DNA of 64,000 nucleotides from Niastella sp. OAS944 (GCA_024809215.1 JANUBW010000009.1:310001-374000); one strand, 5' to 3'; numbered from the stretch's first letter, positions 33,201-42,121 are shown. Notes: generated by a model from the sequence alone, not told the origin. A program made the numbers and translations.

Positions 33201-34558
33201 TTACAGGCAGCAATTCCAATACATTGTCGGTATATAAGAATCTCAGTTCATCTGCCGGCATTTCATTAGATGCGAAAAAAGATTTTGTTACCGGAACAAA
33301 ACCAGGTTGGGTTGCAGTGAGCGATTTGGATGGAAATGGTAAACCAGATGTGGCTGTAACAAATATTGATGCAGCGTCTGTTTCAGTATATGCAAATAGC
33401 ACGGCAGCGGGCAGTATGGATCTTGCAACAAAAGTTGATCTTACCAGCGGGCTGCAGCCCTATCATGTTGCAGGCGCCGATTTCGATGGCGATGGTAAAC
33501 CAGAGCTGGTTGCTGTTAATAAACAATCAAACACCGTTTCTATTTTAAAGAATAAAGTAGGGGAGCCAAAACTTGTTCCTTCGGGAACAAATCCGGTAAC
33601 TGGTAATGTTGTTATAAAAGTTACAGTTGACCCAACAGTACAATCTTATAATGGTAACCCATACGTTCAACGGCATTATGATATAGAGCCGGTTAACAAT
33701 GCGGTCACTGCTACTGCAACTGTTACATTGTATTTTACCCAGCAGGAGTTTGATGCGTTTAATGCAAGTGCGGCGCATGGGCCCGATTTGCCAAAGAATG
33801 CAAATGACGCTGCAGGGAAAGCTAATTTGCGTGTTTACCAGTATCATGGTTTCAGTACCACCAGTTTGCCTGGTACCTATACAGGCGATGGATTGGAAAT
33901 AGATCCCGACGATAGCAAGATCGTTTGGAATGCCAATAACCAATGGTGGGAAGTTACTTTTGATGTGAACGGTTTCAGCGGCTTTTTTGTAACATCTGCA
34001 GGAAAGGATTTTACTTCAATAGTTAATTTTGTTTCATTCACCGCAAATGCAAGCGATGTTACGGCAAGTTTGGAATGGGTTGTTGCCCGCATAGCAAATG
34101 TTACTTCATTTGAAGTGTTACGCAGTGTTGATGCGCAGCATTTTTCACCCGTTACCACTGTGCCGGCTACACCGGCAACAGGTACCACTAATGTGAAATA
34201 CGTTTATGCCGACAACCTGGGCTTTGCACCGGAATACTATTATCAGATCAAAATGTTGTATAATGATGGCAGTTATAAGCTGAGCGATGTTGTAAAAATA
34301 ACTTCGGCCCGTATTGCGTCAGGAGTTACCATTTATCCCAATCCGGCAAAACGGAGTACGGTAATTGGGCATCCTTCTTCAGGGAAAACCGTTCAGTTAA
34401 GCGTAATAGATATGAATGGAAAGCTGGTGAAAAAGATCAGCATACCGGCTAATACCATACAAACAAAGATATCTACAGCTGGTATGGTTGCCGGTGTTTA
34501 CAGAATAGTATGGAATAACGGCGACCAAAAACTACAACAAAATCTTTTGGTTGAATAA
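30290..34558 (+). CDS. Giant secreted IPT/TIG and FG-GAP repeat protein with type A T9SS sorting domain
   Basis: 1422 residues. Signal peptide (YILVLCALLVGFSLFAQ). IPT/TIG domains at about 25-100 and 640-720 (each starting INSFTPLSGPSGTVVTLTGTGFNT... or ITSVTPASGKPGATVTIKGTGFST). Between and after them are long series of FG-GAP/VCBS repeats of about 55-60 residues with Ca-binding D-x-D-G-D-G-KPDI/L loops (GDIDGDGKPDIVVANR, GDLDGDGKLDVAVANK, DFDGDGKPELVAVNK and so on), giving a beta-propeller array. A beta-sandwich region (about 1100-1350) precedes the C-terminal type A T9SS domain (IYPNPAKRSTVIG...QLSVIDMNGKLVKKI...AGMVAGVYRIVWNNGDQKLQQNLLVE). A surface-exposed, calcium-binding adhesin-like protein; monocistronic. 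Confidence 0.92.
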   Translation: MQYRPLNRKYILVLCALLVGFSLFAQPTINSFTPLSGPSGTVVTLTGTGFNTVAANNIVYFGATKGTVNTATATSLTVTVPVGATYGPVTVTTDNLTYASRLPFLITYAGGDTAFRGDYFVMGVKETTGEDPYKMALGDIDGDGKPDIVVANRQSTFISVLRNIGTPGNVKLAAKIDFAVGDMPSGVAVGDLDGDGKLDVAVANKTSNKISVFRNISTPGNISFSAVPDLVTGPAVEDISIADLNGNGKPDIIVQGSSLLSMFTNLSTPGSISFAAKSDLAYTNNIWRLTVGDLTLDGKPEIIKANPFSGNVEVFLNTSTGGVTSFAVPVAYATGSYNAQKPEICDFDKNGMPDLIVPCASSMVIFRNSGSVGNYSFGTPQQITAYDIGAEVSLNDMDGDGNVDIVRVLSNRDSIAILRNVSMPGNIIFRKEALFASEYPSVFDFVTGDLDGDGKPDIAALYSNYYPGGSYVAIYRNLGSDPSIKAVLQNNGCAVAGSTIIIKGNKFTGATAVSTGGTQVTSFTVLSDTAISAVVATSVINNVTVANQYGTRTFAIPPPTITRFTPTTAKIGATIKITGTYLCGTTDVRLGGVPAASFTIHSDTSISAVIGSAGSGFVQVVTPYGKDSLTGFFCGSEITSVTPASGKPGATVTIKGTGFSTTPNSNVVYFGAVKAAVTAATDTELTVTVPAGATYQPVTVTVNGYTAYSRQPFTPTFEGGLTITNESFASKSDLAAGDAPISSAVADFDQDGKVDLAVVNNVANTVSVYRNTSAQGAVTFANSVTYNTGLAPYSAAVGDFDGDGKLDLAIANSGSATVSVFKNNSTAGAIAFGNGMQFPSSSVPRSIFVTDFDGDGKPDIAAVTDSIYQHVAIVIKNNTTNGTISFERHFTYPYSNLLSGSYSVCVTDFDNDGKPDLAATNKSHALVTVIRNLSYPAVIAIDTNINYTTGTLPYAVAAGDLNGDNKPELLVTGSNSNTLSVYKNLSSSAGISLDAKKDFVTGTKPGWVAVSDLDGNGKPDVAVTNIDAASVSVYANSTAAGSMDLATKVDLTSGLQPYHVAGADFDGDGKPELVAVNKQSNTVSILKNKVGEPKLVPSGTNPVTGNVVIKVTVDPTVQSYNGNPYVQRHYDIEPVNNAVTATATVTLYFTQQEFDAFNASAAHGPDLPKNANDAAGKANLRVYQYHGFSTTSLPGTYTGDGLEIDPDDSKIVWNANNQWWEVTFDVNGFSGFFVTSAGKDFTSIVNFVSFTANASDVTASLEWVVARIANVTSFEVLRSVDAQHFSPVTTVPATPATGTTNVKYVYADNLGFAPEYYYQIKMLYNDGSYKLSDVVKITSARIASGVTIYPNPAKRSTVIGHPSSGKTVQLSVIDMNGKLVKKISIPANTIQTKISTAGMVAGVYRIVWNNGDQKLQQNLLVE

Positions 34559-34583
34559 GCTCCTCATTTAATGGAGTTGTATG

Positions 34584-34620
34584 CGTCCCATAACTACCCG
34601 GTTATGGGACGTGTTGTTTT
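34584..34620 (+). terminator. Rho-independent terminator
   Basis: CGTCCCATAAC (34584-34594) pairs with GTTATGGGACG (34601-34611), 11 bp, followed by a T-rich run. It ends the FG-GAP gene. Confidence 0.85.
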
Positions 34621-34684
34621 ATGTGAGGGTCTGATTTTTGCAAGATTGTATATGATAATCAAGTAATCATAAAATCAACATGTT

Positions 34685-35350
34685 ATGAAAGTTAGAGGGT
34701 ATTTAGTAGCAATTAGTTTAGTTACAGTTATAACATCCTGTGGTGGGGGAGAACCTAAAGGCGATAATGCTACCATACAGGAAAAGCAGGAAGCTTCAGA
34801 CGTGCAGGGGACACAATTTGCGGTAGATACAACAGCGTCGCGCGTTAAGTTTACAGGTTATGGAGTTGGTAAGAACCATCCCGGTAAATTTAAAGTATCA
34901 TCGGGTACGGTAGCCGTTGCAAATGATAAGGTCACAGGTGGAAGTTTTACAATAGATATTAAATCGCTTGACCTTGAACAAAAAGGCGGCATGTTCGATT
35001 CAAAGTTGCGTCCTCACCTCATGAGCGGCGATTTCTTTGATGCCGAAAAGTTTGGAACGGCAAAGTTTGATATTACCGGAGTACAGCCATATAGCCATAA
35101 TGGTTCAGATACTTCAGTAGTGAACGGCGCTAATTTTACAGTGAGCGGTAACCTTACATTAAAAGATGTAACAAAGAATATAAGTTTTCCTGCCAGGATC
35201 GATCTCGACGGCAATACGTTAAAAGCGAAGTCAAACTTCGTTATCGATCGTACGCAGTGGCAAATGCGTTATGGTAACGATAAAACGCTGGGCGATAAAT
35301 TTATTGGTGAAAAGGTAGATATTGAACTTGACCTGGAGGCGAAGAAATAG
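34685..35350 (+). CDS. YceI-family lipoprotein
   Basis: 221 residues. Signal peptide with lipobox (VTVITSC). The YceI lipocalin-like fold follows at about 45-220: FAVDTTASRVKFTGYGVGKNHPGKFKVSSGTVAVANDKVTGGSFTIDIKSLDLEQKGGMFDSKLRPHLMSGDFFDAEKFGTAKFDITGV, then VSGNLTLKDVTKNISFPARIDLDGNTLKAKSNFVIDRTQWQMRYGNDKT. This family binds isoprenoids or other lipids in the periplasm. A word-repeat element begins seven bases after the stop codon. Confidence 0.9.
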   Translation: MKVRGYLVAISLVTVITSCGGGEPKGDNATIQEKQEASDVQGTQFAVDTTASRVKFTGYGVGKNHPGKFKVSSGTVAVANDKVTGGSFTIDIKSLDLEQKGGMFDSKLRPHLMSGDFFDAEKFGTAKFDITGVQPYSHNGSDTSVVNGANFTVSGNLTLKDVTKNISFPARIDLDGNTLKAKSNFVIDRTQWQMRYGNDKTLGDKFIGEKVDIELDLEAKK

Positions 35351-35356
35351 AAAAAG

Positions 35357-35527
35357 GATTTCTGATTTAGAGATTTGGGGATTTTGAGATTTGAATTGCA
35401 ATCTCGAAATCCCCAAATTTTATGATGAGCAATAATTAAGAGTTCGGAATATTTTGAAGCTTGAAGGCGGCAAAGCGTCTGGAAATAAATGAAATCCCTA
35501 AATCTCAAAATCCCGAAATCAGAAATT
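35357..35527. repeat. Intergenic word-repeat element, AT-rich double palindrome
   Basis: GAGATTTGGGGATTTTGAGA (35370 onward) is followed by its inverted form (AATCTCGAAATCCCC from 35400); the same words return inverted at 35490-35527 (AAATCCCTAAATCTC and onward). The block separates the convergent YceI and GyrI-like genes. It can fold into nested long hairpins and may terminate both genes. Confidence 0.75.
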
Positions 35528-35570
35528 TATTATTATCATCAACAAAGCATCCGTCATCCGAATGGGGGCT

Positions 35571-36191
35571 CTATTTTACGGGTTCTCTTAATATTGTCTT
35601 CAATTTCTCCGGCGCTGTTTTTCTAAAATCCGACAAATATATTTCGTGATGAAGCCCATTTCTTTCCAGCTTGTGTTGTTCTGAAAATGCGGCTATTTGC
35701 GCCAGTGATTCGGGCTCATTTGCAAAAGGGCCAATATGCATCATTTGAATACATTTTCCTTCATTCATTTTGTAGAATTCTACCCGGGCGACTAATGGAA
35801 CATCCTTCTTTCCGCTAACAGTTTCTTTTGCCGTTTCAAGATCTTGGGCGGTTACAAATTCAGGCATCCGTATCAGCAGCCTGTATTCCCATTCGCTCCT
35901 TGGTACTTCGGTAGCTGTTGCAATGTTTTTACCAGGGAATTTATTTTCATCAAACCACCACAGGCCTTCCAGTTTTGAAACCGTAAAGTCGTTGTTCTGG
36001 GCTTTATGCATAAACTTAATGGCATAGGCAAGCGGGTACAATGCCTGAATATGATTGGTAAAATCTTCACCCGAGGGATCGCCTTTGCCGCTAATTGAAA
36101 TAAAATGCGCTGGTTCTATTGTGACCAGATTGGGTTTTGTTTTTGCGGTAAAGTATGCTTTGTATTTTTTTGTGAGGTCAAGCTTATGCAT
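35571..36191 (-). CDS. GyrI-like small-molecule-binding protein
   Basis: 206 residues. A cytoplasmic protein of the GyrI/AraC-effector-binding superfamily, stand-alone type: KPNLVTIEPAHFISISGKGDPSGEDFTNHIQALYPLAYAIKF, WWFDENKFPGK, EWEYRLLIRMPEFVT, GKCIQMMHIGPFANEPESLAQIAAFSEQHKLERNGLHHEIYLSDFRK. Such proteins bind drugs or cations and are often under WYL-type regulators. A 6-bp-arm dyad (CTGACA-N6-TGTCAG) lies 41-58 bp upstream of the start. Confidence 0.85.
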   Translation of the reverse strand: MHKLDLTKKYKAYFTAKTKPNLVTIEPAHFISISGKGDPSGEDFTNHIQALYPLAYAIKFMHKAQNNDFTVSKLEGLWWFDENKFPGKNIATATEVPRSEWEYRLLIRMPEFVTAQDLETAKETVSGKKDVPLVARVEFYKMNEGKCIQMMHIGPFANEPESLAQIAAFSEQHKLERNGLHHEIYLSDFRKTAPEKLKTILREPVK

Positions 36192-36231
36192 GGTTGCTGT
36201 TTTGATTATGTTGTAAAAATGATGGCGGTTA

Positions 36232-36249
36232 CTGACAGCCTTATGTCAG
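36232..36249. promoter_or_regulatory. Operator-like dyad CTGACA-N6-TGTCAG
   Basis: Perfect 6-bp arms with a 6-bp spacer in the divergent region between the GyrI-like gene and the second ECF sigma gene. The position fits an operator on the GyrI-like promoter. Confidence 0.45.
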
Positions 36250-36382
36250 CATGGGGTAGAAATTTTATTTTAACCGGTAAGTGTTTTCCCTGTTTTAGCA
36301 TTGTTTAGCAATTAAGTGGATAATTGCTAACATATGTTATATGATTTTTATTGTAATTTCAACGCTTCTGATCACATGGAGA

Positions 36383-36985
36383 ATGCAGGCCCCTGATTAC
36401 GAACAACATACTGACCAATATTTACTGCAACAGCTCACGCATAACGACCAGGCTGCATTTACCGCCGTCTATCAACGTTACTGGAAAGCATTGTTCAGAG
36501 AAGCAATGAACGTGTTACGCTCGCAGAAAGAAGCGGAAGACTGTGTGCAGGAATTGTTTGTTTCGCTATGGCGCCGCCGCGAAACGCTTTCTGTAACCAC
36601 TTCTTTGGGCGCTTATTTACATACCGCGGTACGCTATCAGTGTATAGATATCATTGAGCGGGATATGAAACGCGGCGGCTATTTGAAAGATTTCACCAAT
36701 TACCTCGAAGAGAATCATGCAATTCCCTCAATAGAAGAAGAAATGTATGCACGCGACCTGGCCGCCAGTATTGACCAGGTGATGGATAAAATGCCTGGTA
36801 AAATGCGCGAAGTATTCCGTTTAAGCCGTCATGAACATCTTACCCATCGTGAAATTGCCGACCGGCTGCAAATTTCAGAAGAAACAGTAAAGAAACAGAT
36901 CTATCTGGCGCTAAAGATCCTCAAAGCCAATCTCGGCGATGCTTCCCTGGCCATGCTTATTGCCGCCACGTTTATTTACAAATAA
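36383..36985 (+). CDS. ECF sigma factor of the second SusCD locus
   Basis: 200 residues from ATG 36383 (the frame extends 14 codons upstream into AT-rich sequence). Region 2 at about 15-85 (DQAAFTAVYQRYWKALFREAMNVLRSQKEAEDCVQELFVSLWRRRETLSVTTSLGAYLHTAVRYQCIDIIERD) and region 4 at about 120-175 (MPGKMREVFRLSRHEHLTHREIADRLQISEETVKKQIYLALKIL), with a short hydrophobic C-terminal tail. FecR, SusC, SusD and accessory genes follow in order, so it should drive this locus. Confidence 0.94.
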   Translation: MQAPDYEQHTDQYLLQQLTHNDQAAFTAVYQRYWKALFREAMNVLRSQKEAEDCVQELFVSLWRRRETLSVTTSLGAYLHTAVRYQCIDIIERDMKRGGYLKDFTNYLEENHAIPSIEEEMYARDLAASIDQVMDKMPGKMREVFRLSRHEHLTHREIADRLQISEETVKKQIYLALKILKANLGDASLAMLIAATFIYK

Positions 36986-36992
36986 CCGCTAC

Positions 36993-37137
36993 TGACCTGT
37001 AAGGTTCGCCATCGGGTCTTGCACTTTTCAGAATGTTCATGCGATCCTGACAGGTCAGGTTTATGGTGATGCTAGACCTGTCAGGTCCAATTCAATCTAA
37101 TAATTTCTCAAGCTCAAATGATGGACCTTACAGGTCA
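36993..37137. repeat. Word-repeat element built on ACCTGnnAGGT
   Basis: TGACCTGTAAGGT (36993) and its inverted copy ACCTTACAGGTCA (37125-37137) flank two further copies, CCTGACAGG (37046-37054) and the 13 bp palindrome GACCTGTCAGGTC (37075-37087). It fills the gap between the sigma and fecR genes. Confidence 0.75.
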
Positions 37138-37266
37138 ATCCCTCGAATGATAACTTTTTTTTAAAAAATTATCATTTCTTCTACCACCTCGTTCTTTTTT
37201 TTCCGACATACTATTTAATACCTGCCATATTAAAGATCAGCCTTAACCTAAAATGAATGAACAACA

Positions 37267-38475
37267 ATGGATGCTAATCAATTCAGCGACCTGTTAAAAC
37301 GCTATCGCCTGGGCACATGTACCGAAGAAGAAAGAACCTGGGTAGAGAGCTGGTATAACAAACGTCGCAATAACATATATAACCCGTTAACGAACGAGGA
37401 GGAATTGCTTACCGGAGAAAGGATCTACGGTAATGTAATGTCTGTGCTAACCTTTGAAAACCGTAAAAATGTAGTACCACTATGGCGCCAACCCAGGGTT
37501 TGGTGGGTGGCGGCCGGTACAATATTGTTGATGGCTACCGCAGGTTACTTTGTTATAAACAATAAGTCAGTTGAAACCAAAACAGTTAAGACCACCACGC
37601 CTGTTGTTCAACCCATGGCAATACCAGGTGGCAATAAAGCGGTACTTACACTGGCCGATGGATCGTCGATCGTGTTGGATAGTGCGGCCAATGGCGCATT
37701 AACAAAACAGGGCGCCACCACTGTTATGAAGAAGCAGGATGGTGAGTTGGTTTATAAGACAAATGGCAAAACAGGTAAGCAGGCCATTGCCTGGAATACT
37801 GTCAGTACGCCACGCGGCGGTCAGTACCAGATTGTATTGCCCGATGGTACCAGGGTATGGTTGAATGCGCTTACAGCCTTGCACTTCCCCGCCAGCTTTT
37901 CAGGCGATGAGCGAAGGGTAGGATTGAGTGGTGAAGCATATTTTGAAGTAGCGAAAAACGACAAAATGCCTTTTAGAGTTTCTGTAGTACCCCAGCCTTC
38001 AACTGCCGGAGGTTTGCCGCAGGCGCTGCCGGGCGGGGAGGAGCGTGCTATGGTAGAAGTGTTGGGTACACATTTTAATGTAAAAGCGTATAACGATGAA
38101 GCTGCAATAAGAACTACTTTGTTAGAAGGGGCAGTAAAGATGAGCGGTTCAAAAGGGCAATACCTCATGAAACCGGGTCAGCAGGCGCGTGTTGGCAGGG
38201 ATGGTAAAATGTCACTCGATGAAAATGCCGATGTTGATGAAGCGGTTGCCTGGAAGAATGGCCGCTTTCAATTTAATGAAGCCGATGTGGAAACTGTAAT
38301 GCGCGATATAGCCCGGTGGTATGATGTAACCATTGAGTATACGGGCAAAGTACCTGCTGAGAAGTTCGAAGGCGAAATACCCCGCAACAGTAGTATAACA
38401 GAGGTATTTAAAATATTAGAGCTAAGCAATGTGCATTGCAAAATAGAAGGAAAAAAGATCACCGTATTGCCATAA
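37267..38475 (+). CDS. FecR-type anti-sigma factor of the second SusCD locus
   Basis: 402 residues. Cytoplasmic domain (about 1-75, DLLKRYRLGTCTEEERTWVESWYNK), transmembrane segment (WWVAAGTILLMATAGYFVI, about residues 78-97), FecR domain (YQIVLPDGTRVWLNALTALHFPASF...LSGEAYFEVAKNDKMPFRVSV, VLGTHFNVKAYNDEAAIRTTLLEGAVKM), and DUF4974 (about 320-402, GRFQFNEADVETVMRDIARWYDVTIEY). A 20-residue insertion (PQPSTAGGLPQALPGGEER) interrupts the FecR domain; it is absent from the other FecR here. It should bind the sigma factor at 36383 and the STN domain of the SusC at 38695. Confidence 0.94.
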   Translation: MDANQFSDLLKRYRLGTCTEEERTWVESWYNKRRNNIYNPLTNEEELLTGERIYGNVMSVLTFENRKNVVPLWRQPRVWWVAAGTILLMATAGYFVINNKSVETKTVKTTTPVVQPMAIPGGNKAVLTLADGSSIVLDSAANGALTKQGATTVMKKQDGELVYKTNGKTGKQAIAWNTVSTPRGGQYQIVLPDGTRVWLNALTALHFPASFSGDERRVGLSGEAYFEVAKNDKMPFRVSVVPQPSTAGGLPQALPGGEERAMVEVLGTHFNVKAYNDEAAIRTTLLEGAVKMSGSKGQYLMKPGQQARVGRDGKMSLDENADVDEAVAWKNGRFQFNEADVETVMRDIARWYDVTIEYTGKVPAEKFEGEIPRNSSITEVFKILELSNVHCKIEGKKITVLP

Positions 38476-38606
38476 AGAACAACCGGTTTAACCATACCGG
38501 AAATGAATGAATGATAAACTGCTGAAAATTGATTATTAACCAAAACGAATATAAAACCATGACTAAGACCTGATTTTAACTGTTCAATTGACTGCCAAAA
38601 AAAGAA

Positions 38607-38632
38607 GCCGGAAGCGCTGGAACGCAACCGGC
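38607..38632 (+). promoter_or_regulatory. Stem-loop in the second susC leader
   Basis: GCCGG (38607-38611) pairs with CCGGC (38628-38632) and an inner GCG with CGC, 63 bp before the susC start. It occupies the same position as the hairpin at 12091-12115 in the first locus. Confidence 0.45.
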
Positions 38633-38694
38633 CTTATTAGGGCAAACTCTGTAAAAGCGTCGAAACTGTTATTTGTTTACCCAATTTTAAAAGT

Positions 38695-41600
38695 ATGATT
38701 TTTACCATTCTTTGCCAAGTTGTGGCCATACCACAACGGGCAAAGTCCAAAACTATTCTGGTTATGAAGTTAACCGCTGTTTTTTTGTTGGCGGGCTTCT
38801 TACAGGTTTCTGCGGCGGGTTTTTCTCAAACCGTTACTATTTCGAAAGAGAATGTTCCATTGCAGAAGCTATTCAGGGAAATCAAGAAGCAGACGGGTTA
38901 TGTGTTTTTTTATAACATGCGATTGTTACAAAAAACACATGCCGTAAACATCGATGTAAAGAATAAGGGACTGAAAGAAGTACTCGATCAGATCTTTATG
39001 GCACAACCTGTTACTTACAGTATTGTGAATAAGACAATTGTGGTAAACGAAAGAGCGCCACAGCCACTGCCACCTGTTGTTGCCCAACTCGATACGGTGC
39101 CGCTTTTAGAGGTGCATGGCAAAGTGATAGATGAAAATTCGGGCACACCGGTAGTGGGCGCCAACGTATTGGTAAAAGGAAACCAATATGGCACTACAAC
39201 CGATGCAACCGGTGCATTTACCATTAAGGCAAAGCGTGGTGCGTCGTTGGTGATCAGTTATGTGGGTTTTGAAAATCAGCAGGTAACTGTAAAAGAGAAC
39301 GTACAGTTATCGGTGAAAATGAAAAATAGTAAAACGCCCCTCAGCGATGTGGTGATCACTGGTTATCAACAAATAAAAAAGGAAAGCTATACTGGTACTG
39401 CTGTTACTGTAAGCGGTGAAGAATTAAAGCGCATCAACCCTACCAATATGCTGCAAAGCATTTCGGCGTTTGATCCTTCGTTCCAGGTTGCACAGAATAA
39501 TTTGCTGGGTTCAAACCCCAATCGCCTTCCACAAATAAATGTGCGGGGTTCTGCTTCTCTGCCTACAGGTAGCGGTGAAGTGTTAACCCGCGATAACTTG
39601 AAGGGTAATATCAACCTGCCCACCTTTATACTCGATGGTTTTGAGGTAAGTGTAGAAAAAGTATTCGACCTCGATGTTAATCGTGTACAAACCATCACAC
39701 TGTTGAAAGATGCTGCTGCTACGGCAGTATACGGTTCACGCGCTGCCAATGGGGTATTGGTGATCACGACAAAAGCGCCACAGGAAGGTAAGCTGCAGTT
39801 GAGTTACAATTATGATGGTACATTGTCGGCACCCGACTTAACCGATTACCACGTATTGAATGCTGCCGATAAACTGGAGTATGAGAGGCTGGCCGGTATG
39901 TACGAACCGGTTGCCGACCGTACCAAGGATAAGCAGGAAGAATTGTACTTTCAAAAGAAAGCCAATATACTGTCGGGTGTAAATACCTATTGGCTTTCAC
40001 AACCTGTAAGATCGGCGTTGGGGCATAAGAACTCCCTGTATATTGAGGGCGGTAATGCCACCATTCGCTATGGCGTTGATCTGCGTTATCAAACCCAGCC
40101 TGGTGTTATGAAAGGATCGGGCCGCGATCGCTATGGATTAGGCTCAGTACTTTCATATTCCCCAAACAAAAAATTCATTTTTAGAAATACGCTTACCGTA
40201 TCCCTGGTTACCGGTAAGGAGTCGCCCTATGGCAGCTTTGCCGAATTTGTGGCTATGAATCCGTACTATCCCAAAACTGATGAGAATGGGCATGTACTGC
40301 AGGCGGTTGACAACTGGATGGTTGATACCAAATTGTCGGACACCAGCCAGTATAAATTAAATAATGTGCTGAACCCCATGTTTAATGGTACCCTCAGCAG
40401 TTTTGATAAAACAAGGTATACCGAGATCATAGATGCCTTTACTGCCGATTGGAATATTACTTCTGCATTAAGATTGCGTGGGTTGGCCAGCGTTACCAAA
40501 CGCAAGTATACCACCGACCGGTTTAAATCGCCGCTGGCCAATGAGTTTTTTAATTATGAAACCACCAGGCTGCGCGAGCGGGGTAGCTACTTTTACAGCA
40601 CCAATGATGAAAATGCATTTGATGGTAACTTAACCCTTAACTATAATAAACAACTGGGCGATCATTTTATAAACCTGGCTTCGGGTGTAAACATGCGCAA
40701 CTATAGTACCGATCAAAAATCTATAGTGGCTATTGGTTTCTCAAACGACCGGTTCAGCAATATTGAATTTGCCAATGAATATGCGCAGAATAGTTCTCCC
40801 TCGGGCTACTATGGCCTTGAAAGGCTTTTCGGTTCTTTTATGTCGGTGAACTACTCTTACCGCAATAAATACATGGCCGATCTGAGCGCCCGTTTAGAAG
40901 GTTCTTCAAAATTCGGCAACGAAAACAAAACAGCGCCTTTCTGGTCATTGGGGCTTGGATGGAATGTGCACAAGGAAGACTTCTTACTGAACTCCGACAT
41001 CAGTACGCTGAGGCTGCGCGCCAGCACAGGGTTAACAGGAGATGTGAAGTTTGAACCTTATCAATCAAAAACAACCTATGATTACTATACCACCAACTGG
41101 TATTCAACGGGGATTGGGGCATCTGTAACCACTTACGGCAATGAAGGGCTGAAGTGGCAGAAAACAGATAACTATGATGCGAGTATTGAACTTGGTCTCT
41201 TCCGCGACCGGATCTTTGTTACTGCAAAATACTATCAAAAACTTACCCATGGACTGCTGGCCGACATCATATTGCCCCCTTCCACCGGTTTTAGTTCTTA
41301 CAAAGAGAACCTGGGCGATATGAAGAATACCGGCCAGGAGTTAGGCATTAAAGCAGTAGCTTTTAAGAACCGCGACTGGACGGTAAGCGTTATGGCCAAC
41401 ATGAGCCGCAACGTAAATAAGATCGTAAAGATCTCCAATGCGTTGAAAGCATACAATGATAAAATAGACAATGAGCAGGAAAAGAACTATTCAAACCAGC
41501 CATTATTGCGTTACCGCGAAGGCGAATCGCTGAACACCATTTATGCAGTTCGTTCATTAGGTATTGATCCCGAGAATGGTAAAGAGATCTATGTTAAAAG

Positions 41601-42111
41601 AGACGGCTCCTATACCTATACCTGGAGTGTTAAAGACATAGTGCCTGTTGCCGACAATACGCCTTTTGCTGTTGGCTATTTTGGACCAACCGTTGCTTAC
41701 AAACGCTTTTTGCTAAACGTGCTGTTCTATACCAAATTCGGCGGCAAAGAGTATAACCAAACGCTGGTTGACAGGATTGAAAATGCCAACCCACGCTATA
41801 ATGTCGATAGCCGGGCGCTTACCGACAGATGGAAAAAGCCTGGTGATATTGCTAAATACAAGGACATTAAATCACTCGACAAAACCTTTGTATCTGACAG
41901 GTTCATTCAAAAAGACAACCTGGTTGAGCTGTCATCGGTGTATTTGTCGTACGATTTTGAAAAGCGCATCTACAGCAAAATGGCCATGCGCAACCTGCGG
42001 GTAGCCGTTACTATGAATGATATCTGGCGCTGGTCATCTATGAAGCAGGAGCGGGGTATAGATTATCCTTTTGCCCGGAATTTCACATTTTCTATTCAAA
42101 CAAGCCTTTAA
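38695..42111 (+). CDS. SusC/RagA-family TonB-linked transporter with STN domain, second locus
   Basis: 1138 residues. A short N-terminal extension precedes an internal signal peptide (LVMKLTAVFLLAGFLQVSA; alternative start at 38764). STN domain at about 45-112 (VPLQKLFREIKKQTGYVFFYNMRLLQKTHAV), carboxypeptidase-regulatory-like domain at about 137-208 (VHGKVIDENSGTPVVGANVLVKGN), plug at about 225-365 (INVRGSASLPTG...LPTFILDGFEVSVEKVFDLDVNRVQTITLLKDAAATAVYGSRAANGVLVITTKAPQ), then the barrel to a C-terminal QTSL. It is preceded by FecR and followed by SusD (overlapping frames), so it forms the uptake pore of the second system. Confidence 0.95.
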   Translation: MIFTILCQVVAIPQRAKSKTILVMKLTAVFLLAGFLQVSAAGFSQTVTISKENVPLQKLFREIKKQTGYVFFYNMRLLQKTHAVNIDVKNKGLKEVLDQIFMAQPVTYSIVNKTIVVNERAPQPLPPVVAQLDTVPLLEVHGKVIDENSGTPVVGANVLVKGNQYGTTTDATGAFTIKAKRGASLVISYVGFENQQVTVKENVQLSVKMKNSKTPLSDVVITGYQQIKKESYTGTAVTVSGEELKRINPTNMLQSISAFDPSFQVAQNNLLGSNPNRLPQINVRGSASLPTGSGEVLTRDNLKGNINLPTFILDGFEVSVEKVFDLDVNRVQTITLLKDAAATAVYGSRAANGVLVITTKAPQEGKLQLSYNYDGTLSAPDLTDYHVLNAADKLEYERLAGMYEPVADRTKDKQEELYFQKKANILSGVNTYWLSQPVRSALGHKNSLYIEGGNATIRYGVDLRYQTQPGVMKGSGRDRYGLGSVLSYSPNKKFIFRNTLTVSLVTGKESPYGSFAEFVAMNPYYPKTDENGHVLQAVDNWMVDTKLSDTSQYKLNNVLNPMFNGTLSSFDKTRYTEIIDAFTADWNITSALRLRGLASVTKRKYTTDRFKSPLANEFFNYETTRLRERGSYFYSTNDENAFDGNLTLNYNKQLGDHFINLASGVNMRNYSTDQKSIVAIGFSNDRFSNIEFANEYAQNSSPSGYYGLERLFGSFMSVNYSYRNKYMADLSARLEGSSKFGNENKTAPFWSLGLGWNVHKEDFLLNSDISTLRLRASTGLTGDVKFEPYQSKTTYDYYTTNWYSTGIGASVTTYGNEGLKWQKTDNYDASIELGLFRDRIFVTAKYYQKLTHGLLADIILPPSTGFSSYKENLGDMKNTGQELGIKAVAFKNRDWTVSVMANMSRNVNKIVKISNALKAYNDKIDNEQEKNYSNQPLLRYREGESLNTIYAVRSLGIDPENGKEIYVKRDGSYTYTWSVKDIVPVADNTPFAVGYFGPTVAYKRFLLNVLFYTKFGGKEYNQTLVDRIENANPRYNVDSRALTDRWKKPGDIAKYKDIKSLDKTFVSDRFIQKDNLVELSSVYLSYDFEKRIYSKMAMRNLRVAVTMNDIWRWSSMKQERGIDYPFARNFTFSIQTSL

Positions 42112-42121
42112 ATCTCGGGAA

